A stretch of DNA of 64,000 nucleotides from Yponomeuta sedellus (Eukaryota; Arthropoda; Insecta; Lepidoptera; Yponomeutidae). Of this stretch, positions 39,967 to 51,625 are shown in pieces (the stretch's first letter is position 1; each line of letters starts with the position of its first letter). A program made the translations under genes and the position numbers. The notes beneath the pieces are model-generated. The model saw only the letters and a list, made by a program, of their open reading frames with translations, was not told where the DNA came from and did not search any database. The DNA lies in the NCBI GenBank assembly GCA_934045075.1, contig OW203732.1:9821001-9885000 (forward strand). The letters are read 5' to 3'.

Positions 39967-40702
39967 AGATTCTTAAGATTATACTATTTTTATTTTTAAT
40001 GCACTAACCCGTGCTAAGGACAAATTTAAAAACCTATTTAGAGGCTAAAAATTGCCTCTAAATAGGTTTTTAAATTTGTCCTTAGCACGGGTTAGTGCAT
40101 TAAAAATAAAAATAGTATAATCATGTGGGTACAGTGATATCGTTCCGATGTAAAAACCTAACTGCAAAGTAGGTAGTCGGGGCTGTAAGTGATGCAATTT
40201 GCTTAAGCTAGATGTTGCTGCCTGTACGTAATACATAGAATAGTGTAAAGAGGTTCGAAATTTCACTGATGCCGGTGAGTCGCCCATTGGCTCAATTGGT
40301 AGAGCGCTGGCACGGATAGCCAGGGGTTGCGGGTTCGAATCCCGGCATGGGTGAAATTTTTAGCCTCTAAATAGGTTTTTAAATTTGTCCTTAGCACGGG
40401 TTAGTGCATTAAAAATAAAAATAGTATAATCATGTGGGTACAGTGATATCGTTCCGATGTAAAAACCTAACTGCAAAGTAGGTAGTCGGGGCTGTAAGTG
40501 ATGCAATTTGCTTAAGCTAGATGTTGCTGCCTGTACGTAATACAGAGAATAGTGTAAAGAGGTTCGAAATTTCACTGATGCCGGTGAGTCGCCCATTGGC
40601 TCAATTGGTAGAGCGCTGGCACGGATAGCCAGAGGTTGCGGGTTCGAATCCCGGCATGGGTGAAATTTTTAGCCTCTAAATAGGTTTTTAGATTCTTAAG
40701 AT
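39967..40702 (+). mobile_element. Tandem SINE family A array with inverted tail and 13-bp target duplication
   Basis: AGATTCTTAAGAT at 39967-39979 and 40690-40702 flanks a 710-bp insert. At the left, an inverted tail pairs with the first direct tail as a perfect 68-bp palindrome (39978-40045 with 40054-40121, loop 8). Then come two head-to-tail 309-bp units (40054-40362, 40363-40671) differing at two bases that I saw, then a partial third tail. Each unit has T1, T2, a ~100-bp body, the 5' part and the tRNA head. Confidence 0.88.
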
Positions 40703-41356
40703 CTAAGTTTCCCAATACCTTGTAGTGGTGGCTACTGCCACTGCCAGGGAAAGACGGACGTCCTATCGTGGAGAACTCAGGACCTATAATTCAAAACGTA
40801 TTTCGCCGGAACAGAAGTCAATGTTGGTAAAAAGGAGTTCGAATTCAAACTTTGAAAGGATTGTTCGTTTCGAAGAAGGAAAACGAAGGCTTTGACAGCT
40901 AATTGAACCTTACTTGAAGAAGTTTTTAGTAAAATCTGGGTAATATACCGTAGTGAAAAAATATTATTCCGGAGAAAAAATTGAAAACATTTTGGTGTCC
41001 GAAACACATTATAGGCAAGTATAGCATTTGAAGATCCTTTTAAAGTATCCACTAAGCAAAAAAAATCTGTACACTTTTTATAGGTACACTTAATCGATAA
41101 AATCACGGGAAACAACTCTTATTCTTCCTAATTCTTCACTTCGTTTTAACGGCGCGCACCCTGTCTTTCTTCAAATGTCAAATGTCAAATTATTGTTATA
41201 TAGAAGGCAATCAGTAGATAATACATAGTTACGACCAGCGCCATAAAATTTTGTTGCCACGAACATCTTCAACGACCTTGACCGGTTGTGAAGTGTGCCA
41301 TTCTCACTTGAATGCGATAAAAAGCAATGAAAAGTTTTTCACAACAAATACCAGCT
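40703..41356. other. AT-rich stretch, nothing recognised
   Basis: Short ORFs only, no motif. Confidence 0.4.
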
Positions 41357-41358
41357 TA

Positions 41359-41615
41359 CAGTCTATTTATTCTTACTTGTCCAATTTAGCAAACAAGATT
41401 CTAACCTTAAAATTGAGATTAGATGCCTAAACTAGACATTTTCTCGCAAATTCATGAACTATCATGAACTATGTTTATAAAATTAGCAGCGTGTTATCTA
41501 AAAGAGTGTTCCAGGTTACTTCATTTATGGAAATATGGCAGTTTTGGACTAAAAAGTCACAGTTTAAGGGTAGAATCTTGTTTACTAAATTGGACAAGTA
41601 AGAATAAATAGACTG
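41359..41615. mobile_element. Tc1/mariner-type MITE
   Basis: TA at 41357-41358 and 41616-41617. Ends CAGTCTATTTATTCTTACTT and the complement AAGTAAGAATAAATAGACTG; the arms extend ~45 bp with few mismatches. Confidence 0.8.
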
Positions 41616-41617
41616 TA

Positions 41618-42852
41618 GGCAGTACGATGACGCGAGTCACGCGTTTTGTGGCGATGAAATGTCAGAATTTGACAATTACTGTACTGGAAAGTCGTGACTT
41701 TTGACGTTACCCGTCGCACTACCCAGGCTGCCCACTTTTAATGGTCGTCATAGTCATTTAAACTAATGTTCATTATCGCTCTTTAATATTACGACGATAG
41801 AGGTTACGCAGGTCTACAATAATTCAACAATAATTTAGCCAAATTTTTAACTAGGTACAGGTTCCAACAATCTAACCGGTTGATACCATTTGCGCAACTC
41901 ACAGTTATAGTTGCGGTGCAGTTATTTGTATTCTAACTATTTAGTTAATCCGACTGATACTAGTTCGTAACATGCCTAATTGTATTGCATCGCGATCGGA
42001 AATGAAGATACTCGTGTCACGCTTCATGTATGAAGTACAACAGCGGTACTCGACTTTACTCCGCCGTCAAACCAATAAAGCAAACCCCTAACTGTGGTAC
42101 TGTTTCGTTTTTGCCCACAGAGTACCTACATGTTATGTCTCTGCTCAAGAAAACACCTTACGAAAGCAGTGATATGTCCTTGACAAGCACATAGAAAATG
42201 CCTGGCATGTTAGGGCAGGAAAATATAACAGCCTCACTTAACTACTGATGTTTTCGTACTGCCAGTTACGCTGTAAGCTTGTAACGGTGCAAACCTTACA
42301 CCATTTTTTTTTTATATTTCTGTAATTCTGTCTTTCATTTTAAAAATTTAAAATTACGTCACCAATTTTTGAGATTTCCTTATTTTTTTGGCATAACTAC
42401 TTTACATTTCTACTAAACCCAACTACATAAATCTTCCTTTACCTGCTTATTCTGTTTTTACCAAGTTTTCTGTTTATATTATAAATAAAACACACAGTTG
42501 AAGTCGTTCCAGTTTTTTTATTATGTATAAAATGTTCTACAACATCACAAGCTTAGTTTAGTTGCACTGAATTGCCATCGTTCAGATTTTTATATTTTTC
42601 CATCAATTTCAAGAAGAATTTATTCAATTGTAATGTGTACCTACATTATCGTTTATATCCTGATGTGATATATATAAAGAATATAATATACACATAATAT
42701 ATAAACAATATTACATCTACTTATTTTCCATTTTCTTCTTAAAAACGGTTCCGTATGTAGTAAATCTGAAACGTAAAACTACAAATCGAATAAAAAATAT
42801 TAAGTTAATACTATGCCATGATACTCCTGCTTAAAAGTGAATATAATAATAA
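41618..42852. other. AT-rich stretch
   Basis: No gene or clear element recognised. Confidence 0.4.
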
Positions 42853-42856
42853 CCTT

Positions 42857-43078
42857 TTAAAAACCTATTTAGTTGCTAAAAATTCCACCCAAGTCGGGAT
42901 TCGAACCCGCGACCTCTGGCTGGCTGTGCCAGATGTCTGATCCTGATACCTGATCCTGTGCCAGATCCTGGCACGGATAGCCAGAGGTCGCGGGTTCGAA
43001 TCCCGGCATGGGTGGAATTTTTAGCCTCTAAATAGGTTTTTAAAATTGTCCTTAGCACGGGTTAGTGCATTAAAAAAA
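42857..43078. repeat. Head-to-head SINE family A pair
   Basis: An inverted half (CTATTTAGTTGCTAAAAATT ... CGACCTCTGGC) meets a direct half (GGATAGCCAGAGGTCGCGGG ... T1, T2) at a short TGATCCTG/CCAGATCCTG duplication near 42930-42975. Confidence 0.8.
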
Positions 43079-43440
43079 AAGAATATAATAATAATAACCT
43101 GTTTTCAAATAGCCATTAGTAAACACAAATGCATATGGGCGAGCTATTTTAAATTGTTTTCGATTCTGCGAAACCGAAAAACCAGTTTAATGTGAAACTT
43201 TGTAAACCTAATTATTCAACTATTTAATTATTGAAGTCTTTCAAACAAACAATTGCAAATCTGTACGAACTATCCAGATATATCCTCAACACTAAAGCAA
43301 CTTATCCAAACGCAAATACTGTTTTTAGTAAAAATTTTTTGTAAAAAAGTTTTTTCAAATTCCAGCAAGCGAAAGTTCCAGCCTAATTCTCAATATATTT
43401 ATTTATATTTTTCATGTTGTCTCATAACTTGACGCGGTTA

Positions 43441-43656
43441 ATCATATCACATCACACTTCACACTAATATTATAAAGGCGAAAGTTTGTGAGTGTGTATG
43501 TTTGTTACTTCTTCACGTCTAAACGGCTGGAGCTATTTTTATATAATTTGGTATGGAGTTAGCTGACACCCTGGATTAGCACATAGACTACAATTTATTG
43601 CGGGACAATATCTTATTCCCTTTTTGAAAATCGATAAACCGCGGGGCACAACTAGT
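43441..43656 (+). mobile_element. Lep1-like Helitron copy
   Basis: CACACTAATATTATAAAGGC, GCGAAAGTTTGTGAGTGTGT, ending AACCGCGGGGCACAACTAGT. Colinear with 16947-17165. Confidence 0.62.
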
Positions 43657-44090
43657 TTGAGATAAATTGAGAATTATAAACCTTTTCTTTTTGGACGGTT
43701 TTAATTAATCGACTAAACAGAAACGTTTTCAGATTTATAGTGTTATTTCAATAGTCCGTATTGTCCGACCGCATGGCGAATCACAACCGCAAGTACTTTC
43801 ATTGATACTCCAAATGAGACTAGATTGACATAGTAACCGTGGGAATAAATAGCCAAATTTATCCAGTCAACGTAAGTGCATTCTAGTTTTTATCAATGTT
43901 GTGGTTCTATTAATAAGATACTTAATTAGTGAAACTGTACGGATTATATACACTAATGGTACTTGTTTGCCCATGACAAGAAATACTCGTAGTTTGTTTC
44001 AATGAAAACTTTTTGGAATTGAATCAAGAACTCAATAAAAAATATATTTATTTAAAGGACAAATTATAATCGATAGGTATTTATGATTTG
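43657..44090. other. AT-rich stretch, nothing recognised
   Basis: No ORF or repeat of note. Confidence 0.4.
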
Positions 44091-44099
44091 CGTACTTCA

Positions 44100-44285
44100 G
44101 AAGCAATTCAGTCATTTATTGCCGACTAAGTGTAAAAAGACGACGACAGACATGGAAATCGAGGCTGGCTAGAAGGCAGTGAAAAGATGATCTCGACCAA
44201 CATCTGCCGGAGTGGTCTGAGGTTGTGACAGGACAAAAATCAATTATTTGCCCAGCAGTGGTACACAAACATAGAGGCTAAGTAA
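44100..44285 (+). pseudogene. Degenerate LINE 3' coding end (RTE-like)
   Basis: Translation fragments across frames (around CATCTGCCGGAGTGGTCTGA and TTTGCCCAGCAGTGGTACAC) resemble the C-terminal end of RTE-type reverse transcriptases in Lepidoptera. Several stops; family call tentative. Confidence 0.35.
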
Positions 44286-44715
44286 AAAAAGTGTATATAG
44301 GTAGCAGGTATACAGTTTATTGTAGGTAACTTAGGATTTTGTTAGTCTTTAAAGGTGTTGCAAAATAGTTACAATTTTTAAGCATTGAAGAATTCATCCA
44401 GTGAATAAGGTAACCCTGGCCCGAGCTTATATCCTTTAGAATTGTTATTCACAAAATGTAGAGCCAGCCTTGAACGACTATTCAGGTAATTGTTTTTAGG
44501 CAAACTCACGTAATAATAATGTAATAATGTTGTCTGCTAAGTTCACGTTCACTAAAAATGTTTCATACCGCAAATACTTCAAGGTTGTTAACTGAACCTA
44601 AACTAAATAGTTTAAAGTCTTTATAGAGCGAGTAACGAACAAAATTATATACTTCTTCTTTCTACTTAAAACGGTTACTGTAATAAACCATTTCCAGTAA
44701 ACAAAAGTAACTTTT

Positions 44716-44920
44716 GATAGATAGATAGAATATGCTTTATTGTATGTGCATCAGGAATTACATTACAGACTTAAACAATAACATATATTACATTACAGAC
44801 TTAAACAATACAGTACGATTGGCGGCTTTATTACTAAAAGTAATTTCTTTCAAACAAACATTGACGGAAAAAGAAGAAGATATAAGACGGGTAGTCGGTG
44901 CAGCTAAGCAATATTAATTA
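44716..44920 (-). repeat. Dispersed repeat, family F
   Basis: GATAGATAGATAGAATATGC, TTTATTGTATGTGCATCAGG, ATTGGCGGCTTTATTACTAA, GACGGGTAGTCGGTGCAGC. Contains a direct 24-bp duplication (ATTACATTACAGACTTAAAC). Confidence 0.6.
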
Positions 44921-45494
44921 CTAAACAATCTTACTTTGTTTATTATCTTATGAACGAATAAAATGCATCAGCTTTTGTATCTAGATATGTACTGGAAGTA
45001 CAATTTTTGGGTTTGGCGCTAAAACGTCAAATGAAATTATTAGTATTTTATTAGTAGGTATAAATAAATAAATCGGTAATAAAGTATACAATATTTTTTT
45101 CCCTTATTATCTTGACCTTCTCGTAATGCATGTACCTTCGTAAATGCAAATTAACCAATCTAATGCAATCGCAACCGACAATGGCGCTATTTATAATTCG
45201 CATCTCTTCCTTAAACAAATTGATGTGATGTCCGCGCTATATATATGCACTTAGGAAATACCTAAGTAATTTCCGACGTTACATTTTATGTCACACGCAC
45301 GCACTACTAATGTGAATGGATTATCTGCCAATTAAACATTTTGCTCTTTACTTACTAAACTATAGTTAGCTCGAGACTAACGAAGCACCAGTTTAAACAT
45401 ATCACGTTTAATTCTTAGCTATCCTATCAGTTTAAAAAGTGAAACCTGTTATTGGCCTTACTTATAAGCTATTACTTTAAGTTTTAAAACTCTG
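44921..45494. other. AT-rich stretch, nothing recognised
   Basis: No coding or repeat signal beyond AT-rich DNA. Confidence 0.4.
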
Positions 45495-45521
45495 TACGAG
45501 GGCTGCTACTTATGTATGCGG

Positions 45522-45578
45522 AATAGAAAAAATAAAGAAATGTATATTAGCCATATACATTTCTTTATTTTTTCTATT
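45522..45578. repeat. Perfect 26-bp palindrome inside the mariner end
   Basis: AATAGAAAAAATAAAGAAAT... at 45522-45547 and its exact complement at 45553-45578, loop TAGCC. Directly inside the left terminal repeat. Confidence 0.88.
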
Positions 45579-45586
45579 ATATGCTT

Positions 45587-46636
45587 TTATTGTTTTTCAA
45601 AGTATTCTCCACTATGCTCGATGCACTTTTGCATTCGATGAAACCAATTTGTAAAACACTTTTTCCACTCTGATTGAGGTATCTCCACAACGTGCTGTTT
45701 GAAAGCATCTACGGCATCTTCACGGGTCGAAAATCGTTGACCACGTAATTTATTCTTTACATTTGGTAATAAATAGAAATCATTGGGAGCCAAATCAGGG
45801 CTGTACGGTGGATGACCCATCAATTCTATTTTTTGACCATCCAAAAATGTAGTTGTTTCCTGAGATGTATGACAGCTGGCATTGTCATGGTGAAGTATGA
45901 TTCTGCGTCGCTGGTTGTTTTGGCGTATTTCTTCAAATACTTCCGGCAAACAAATGGTCGTGTACCACTCCGAATTAACCGTTCTGCGATTCTCCAGTGG
46001 TATTGTAGCCACATGGTCATTAATACCAAAAAAGCAGGCCACCATTTGCTTTACAGTGCTTTTTGCACGAGCCACTTTCGTAGGGTTCGGCTCATTTTGA
46101 AACACCCAAACTGTTGTTGTTTAGTTTCGGGATCGTACGCGTAGATCCAGGATTCGTCACCTGTGTAGATATTATAAACAGATTTTGAGTCGCCTCCGTT
46201 GAATTTTTTTAAGGTTTTCTTGCACCATTCGACGCGAGCATCTTTTTGATCCTGAGTTAAGTTGTGCGGGATCCAACGCAAACAATTTTTTTTTACAGAA
46301 AAATGTTCATGTAATATCCTATGAATGCTCGTCATACATATGCCCAGCCTCTATCTCGCGATACGTAACATGGCGGTCTTGCATTATTAGTTTTCGCACA
46401 GCTTCAATATTTTGTGGCACAACCACCGATTTCGGGCGACCTTCTTTAACTTCGTCCGTGAGCTTACTGCGCCCGCGATTAAACTCACTAAACCAGTGAT
46501 ACACAGTCGTTTTTGATGGAGCTTCACCACCAAAAGTCGAAGTTAATAATAATTGATCTACGCACTGTTGTTGCGTTAAACCACGTCGAAAATCGTAATA
46601 AATCATAGCACGAATATTTTCACGAGTTCGTTCCAT
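45587..46636 (-). pseudogene. mariner DD34D transposase with two frameshifts
   Basis: ATG at 46636 starts MERTRENIRAMIYYDFRRGL. Frame 1 covers the paired helix-turn-helix domain to TYREIEA. A ~4-bp loss near 46330 shifts to CMTSIHRILHEHF through TGDESWIYAYDPETKQQ (first Asp). A second shift near 46100 leads to FQNEPNPTKVARAKS, ILHHDNASCHTS (second Asp) and HPPYSPDLAPND (third Asp, DD34D), ending GEYFEKQ with TAA. No other stops were seen. Much better preserved than the mariner at 3002-3809 but inactive as read. Confidence 0.9.
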
Positions 46637-46819
46637 TTTTTCAGCGATAGGACATTTTAAACCCAACAAAAACAAAACACTAACGTATATAAGAGAAAAA
46701 TATTAGCGGCCAGTATTTAAAAAAAGAACGAATTTGACCATGGAGGTCAGACATAGCGTTTAAAATTATTGGAATCCCAGATTCCGCATACATAAGTAGC
46801 AGCCTATGTAACTCTGTTG

Positions 46820-46925
46820 GTTTTGTGAATAAAATAAAATAAATAAATCGTCGTTGTCGTCAGGCTATACTAGTCCACTGCTGGACATAGCCTTCCCCTA
46901 AAGAGCGCAACGTTGTGCTATCATA
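46820..46925. repeat. LINE 3'-end relic
   Basis: AATAAAATAAAATAAATAAA tail-like run and CCACTGCTGGACATAGCC. Confidence 0.4.
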
Positions 46926-46954
46926 GGGGGTAATGCCATTTTTTTTAAATAGCC

Positions 46955-47170
46955 TATGTACGGTTTACCTCAGAGCACAGGCCTTCTATCAGAGGGAGTA
47001 TGGGCTTGTTTACCATGCGTGCCCACCACGGATCGGCAATTATAAACGCTGAGGTATGTGAATCCTCAGACACTCAGTTTCTCTCATGATGTTTTCCTTC
47101 ATTCTTAGCGAGTTGTATTGCTACTACACAAATGCACCTACGACCACCGGAATGACCTAGACACAGACAT
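46955..47170 (-). repeat. SINE family E, reverse copy
   Basis: ATGCGTGCCCACCACGGATC, AAACGCTGAGGTATGTGAAT, TGATGTTTTCCTTCATTC, GTTGTATTGCTACTACAC: complement of the 37507-37745 body. Confidence 0.65.
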
Positions 47171-47795
47171 CAACAAATATGACGTCATTTATTGATAATA
47201 TTAATTACAAGCCAAGGTGAAAGAAATTAAATAATAGGGATAAACATTAAAAAGAATTGCATATGTCAAAATTTACATGTCAATATCATAAATATGTCGA
47301 ACTATTAAACTTACTCAGTGTGGGTATAAACTACTGTCAATGTAAGACCGCCGTTCTTCCGCTCTGCTAACACCGGTCTTAAGACTCCACTTAAAACCTC
47401 AATAACAATTTATTTAATAATTGTTTTAAGGACATAACTAGTTTTCAATATACCTAGTTAGTAATCTTTTTCAAAATGTTCGAATACCTAGGCAGTTTCA
47501 TCTAAAAGATGTTCAACGTAGAGCAGGGTTTGTATGAATTAATCTATCGATGCTAAAGTAATTTTGAAGTGCCGATACTTATCGGGAAACTGTTGTGAAA
47601 GAGGCTAGTACAGTAAATAAATACCATGTCAACAGTTTCCCTTCCGAGAAAACCTATTAACACCTCACGCGTTTTCCTAACTGAAGTTCGTCAGAGCAAT
47701 AACACTAAGTACTCACACCGCGAAAGTAAAAGCCTCCAGCCAGTCAGCATCTTTGGAACAAGCAACAAATCACTCTCGGAATCTCAGACTTCACT
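47171..47795. other. Stretch flanking the CpG-rich patch
   Basis: No gene recognised. Confidence 0.4.
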
Positions 47796-48010
47796 TCAAA
47801 ACAAACGCGTTCGAATCGCACTGAGGTTGATCGGTGCACGCGGGCGCGGGCTGTGGCACCATGCGCGGGCGACGGCGACGATTAGGCGGGCGCACGCGCA
47901 GCCTTCCGCTATATACCGCTGCCGCAGCACAGACTGCCAGGCACCGTGTACGCTTCGCGATACACAGCGGTATACCCCGTCAGCACCTATCGCGATCGAC
48001 GTAAGCGCTA
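47796..48010. promoter_or_regulatory. CpG-rich promoter-like patch with TATATA
   Basis: GC- and CpG-rich in AT-rich surroundings (GCACGCGGGCGCGGGC, CGGGCGCACGCGCAGCC). TATATA at 47910-47915, readable on both strands; CGCGATCGACG near 47990. No protein recognised. It could be the promoter or first exon of the minus-strand cotransporter, about 23 kb away, or of another gene. Confidence 0.35.
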
Positions 48011-48954
48011 CGTTAAACCTCCTCACGCAGATGAAGGAAAACTTGACCTGCCGGGTTTTATTTAATTCGATATCCCATCTTACAGTGTAGTGTAAAAACC
48101 CGGGAAAAAGACGTAGCGACAACAGGGTTCGTTGGTCCGAGCGTTTATTTGATCAGTTGTTAGTATCAGTTTTATTTATCGTTTGAAAACATTTCAAAAG
48201 CGAATGAATAATGACTCTTATTGAACTGTAATTATATTTGAATTGAATAGTATTACTTTGTAAGTTTTACCACATTGCGTACCTTTGGAAAGTCTGTGCG
48301 CATAGCGCAGGGATAGAATACTTATTTTATTTTTTAATCCAGAGAAGTATTGTTTGCAGAGCTATTTATTGTATTTAATAAGAGTATAACGAACCGCAAT
48401 GAACAATAATGATGTCATCGTTGCTCAAAAGGAAAATTTGTCTTCCTACCAAAATGGATAGTTGCGCGATTGTCTTCGGAAAAACATGAGGTGAAAAAGT
48501 TAAGTAATGAATAAACATGTACCAACATGTGCATCAGTAGGTGATCTCAAGAGTTCGTGGGTGAAATTCGTATAGAGGCAGAGATGGTCAAGTCCCGCGG
48601 TATTTCCCTATCGTGGAAACTTCCATGTCATCAGCCATCCTATTACGTAGCACTCCACTCTATCGAGTGAAGCATTTAGACGACTCCTAAGTATCAAAAA
48701 AAATATGCATCTGACAGCCGGAGTAGCTTAAAAAAAGTAAAAATCAACGTCACTCGACTCAGTGGATACTTACGTAATAATGCCCCAGAAGTCGAGCCGG
48801 GGCTAATTCTCTGAAGCTAAAACTTTGTAACGTCGAGTGTGCAGCAACTAATTAATGTTCATGAAGCGAAATTCCTTTGAAAGAGCAAAAGGGCTGGCAA
48901 CAACGTCTGCATCAGATTTCATCATCATCAACCCATTATGTCTCCACCGAGGGA
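48011..48954. other. AT-rich stretch, nothing recognised
   Basis: No convincing ORF or repeat. Confidence 0.4.
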
Positions 48955-49105
48955 CATGGGTTTCTTCCCCGAAGAATGTACGGGCCATACTCCTGCACGG
49001 GGGCCAAGTCCGGATTGATGGAGGCTTGCAAGACTATATAGGCTGGTCTTACTGGCAGAAGTTTTCAAGCCGTCCTAAGGCCTCTGACTTGGCTTAACGA
49101 CATCA
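48955..49105 (+). repeat. LINE 3'-end repeat, family D, fragment
   Basis: GGGGGCCAAGTCCGGATTGA, TGGAGGCTTGCAAGAC, CTTGGCTTAACGACATCAG; matches 57870-57975. Confidence 0.55.
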
Positions 49106-50954
49106 GATATATCGTCCTGAAAACCCTCTTTTATTGTTGTAGGTACCTTTGGGTTTAATATTATATTTTATTTTGGAGGGTCTCTATAGAAACGAGGGCT
49201 GCTGAATTAAAGCCTCAAGTTAATATTGCAAATACATCAAACGGAGCTATATAAGCTACATAACTACTTCCTGTCCGGTAGTGAGGAAACAGCAGTCGAC
49301 AGAACAGAGATGTTAAGACTGAAAATGTGGCCGGAGCCACCAAAAATCTGAAGATTGTCTGGAAGCTTTGAGCTATCAGGGCCTTAATATAAGGGGATGA
49401 AAGAAAACGGTTAGTATTAAGCACGATCTTTATTACCTAACGTTTATTTACATGTAGCAATAGTATAATTGTGAAACCTTAGTATCTAAACCCAGACAAT
49501 TACTTAACTTTTGAAAAGCTCAGAGCAGAGTGGGGTCGCTACAGATAGTGGTTCTTATATTGGTTCACAAGTTACACTGTCTAAAGTTGTTAGTCCCTAC
49601 TTAAAATCAGATTGCCATCAATTTCAATAATTATAATTATTACTTCAAATCCTAATTCCCTGCTATATAATTTAAAATTTTTTCACAGACCTTGCCAAGA
49701 AGCACCCTTCGTTTGAAGTCAATCCGGCACCCAAAAATAGCAGCTGTTTCTCGACAGCGAAAAGAGAACACTGCCCCAAACGAAATCTCCAAAAGTTAAA
49801 AAAAAAAACTAAAAGAAAATGAATAAATAAATAAACCCTATCCAGCTGAAAGGAAGAAAATTGCTTCTATTAGAAGATTGCAAATGGCTTAAGCATGTGG
49901 CAGGCAATTATTAAATCAGGATAAATCTTACCGAAGACATTCAGCAAAGGATTGTCTCAACGCTGGTACCTAATCCCTCCTTTACTCTTTGCATGGGTCT
50001 GATATTTCCTGAAAATAGCCACGAATATGATAGATGACCTAACCTGAATTGCACAAGATTTTACACACAGCTTTCCTTATAAGTATTTACTTACAGGGTC
50101 CCTGCTGCTACCAAATATGATTTAAATGGGCTGCTTCGACGCCATCTGAGCCAAGTCTGCTCACCATGGAGGACCAGACCTCCGTCAATCACCAGATGCT
50201 TCAAGCTACAAAATTCCTCTCCTTATTTTGGAGCCCAATTTATACAAGCAGCCAGTCAAGTCACAACCACAGATTAAAAAGACTCAGTCACAACTGTCAA
50301 TCTTCTGCTTGGGTGGCCACAATCCGAAAATTATTATCTCCGAAAACAATATTCCAAAATTTCCATATTGTGTGAATAACATTTACTTGTATTTTTTCAT
50401 TACTAGCTGTATTTAGTCTTTGTTTATTATGTTATTATTTTTCTGTCTTTTAATTGATAAATGATATTCATCAATACCTGAAGTTACTATTTTTCCCTGA
50501 AATGGGGTAACTAGATTTCCTATGGCAACCCAAACAATGCAAAAACCAATCTCAGGCGGCCTCTCATCAAAACAGACCTAAAGAAGAGATGTCAGCCTAC
50601 AAAATTCTATGGTACTACCAGAGTAAATCGAAACCTGAGCTGAGCCGTTTAAGGCATTGGAGAAAACACACAACGTGACAAAGGTATGTTTTCAATATAG
50701 AGTTCAATTTCAATGTTGTCGTTTCTTTTTAAAGCTGTAAGGCAACCCAGGTTTTCTGTTCGTAAATCACCTCTATCCAGATTTCGACAGATATATAAAA
50801 GTAATTAATATGGTTAAGTGACTAAGTGAGTTCACAAGCAACCTAACAACCCAACTACTGGTTTTAAGTGGTGTTTTTTTATGGAGAGGACCTTCGCCCC
50901 CAGCCCCCGTGCGCCCCCGTCTTTGTTTCAGAATGATAGCCTTTTTTGGTTTTT
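49106..50954. other. Intergenic stretch without a recognised gene
   Basis: Short ORFs only. A less AT-rich part at 49690-50340 looks like an old element body, but no domain was recognised. Confidence 0.35.
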
Positions 50955-51070
50955 TATTATTATTATACTTTTATTGCACACGAAACATTTAACAGTACAT
51001 TACATAAGAAATAACATGTAGGTACAAAGGCGCGCTTATCTCTGAAAGATATTTTTTCTGCCGGTTTTTT
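50955..51070 (+). repeat. Dispersed repeat, family F
   Basis: ATACTTTTATTGCACACGAA, ACATGTAGGTACAAAGGCGC, GCTTATCTCTGAAAGATA; same order as 12796-12995. Confidence 0.5.
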
Positions 51071-51304
51071 TTACTTAATAGATTCCTTACTGTAAAAAAA
51101 TCACTCTGTTGGTTATTGCAGAAAAAAGTCTAAATATGTGTCAGAAATACCTTGTATGAAAGTGTAAAACTTATTGTAATAATTTTCTCTGCGAACACAA
51201 ATTTCCACTGGGAAATTTTATTCTTATTGATAAGCATATCAATAGCTGTTTTTGTAATATCAATTCATTCACATATATGGTGTATTTCTGTTGCCGCTAC
51301 AACA

Positions 51305-51470
51305 AACAATACAAGAACAAAATAAAATAAATATTTAACCAATATTAAATATTTATTTTATTTATTTATTATTAAATATTTAAATAAATAAATATTTAAT
51401 AATAAATAAAATAAATATTTAATAAATATAAAACACCAAAAAAATATTTAAATATTTTTTTGGTGTTTTC
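51305..51470. repeat. AT-rich foldback cluster
   Basis: Repeated AAATATTTATTTTATTTATT-type arms in both orientations, then a perfect palindrome at 51430-51469 (AAAACACCAAAAAAATATTT and complement). Confidence 0.7.
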
Positions 51471-51559
51471 TGCTTGATATTAATAACGGCAATAGCTAGA
51501 CGCGTGATATGTTCATAGAATATTGAGTTGTATATTCGTATATTCACTTTAAATATAAA

Positions 51560-51625
51560 TAATTAAAATAAAATACCTCCCCCGGTGCGCGAATCTGACT
51601 CACACTTGACCGGTTTTTTTTAATT
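51560..51625 (-). repeat. Family H repeat head, reverse
   Basis: CCCCGGTGCGCGAATCTGAC and TCACACTTGACCGGTTTTTT, complement of the head at 20813. Confidence 0.5.

Larger units (their letters stand above)
45497..46808 (-). mobile_element. Full-span mariner element
   Basis: TA duplications at 45495-45496 and 46809-46810 bound 1312 bp. Terminal repeats share GGCTGCTACTTATGTATGCG plus GAAT, with about three mismatches at the outermost bases. Length and DD34D transposase fit a complete mariner. Confidence 0.9.
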
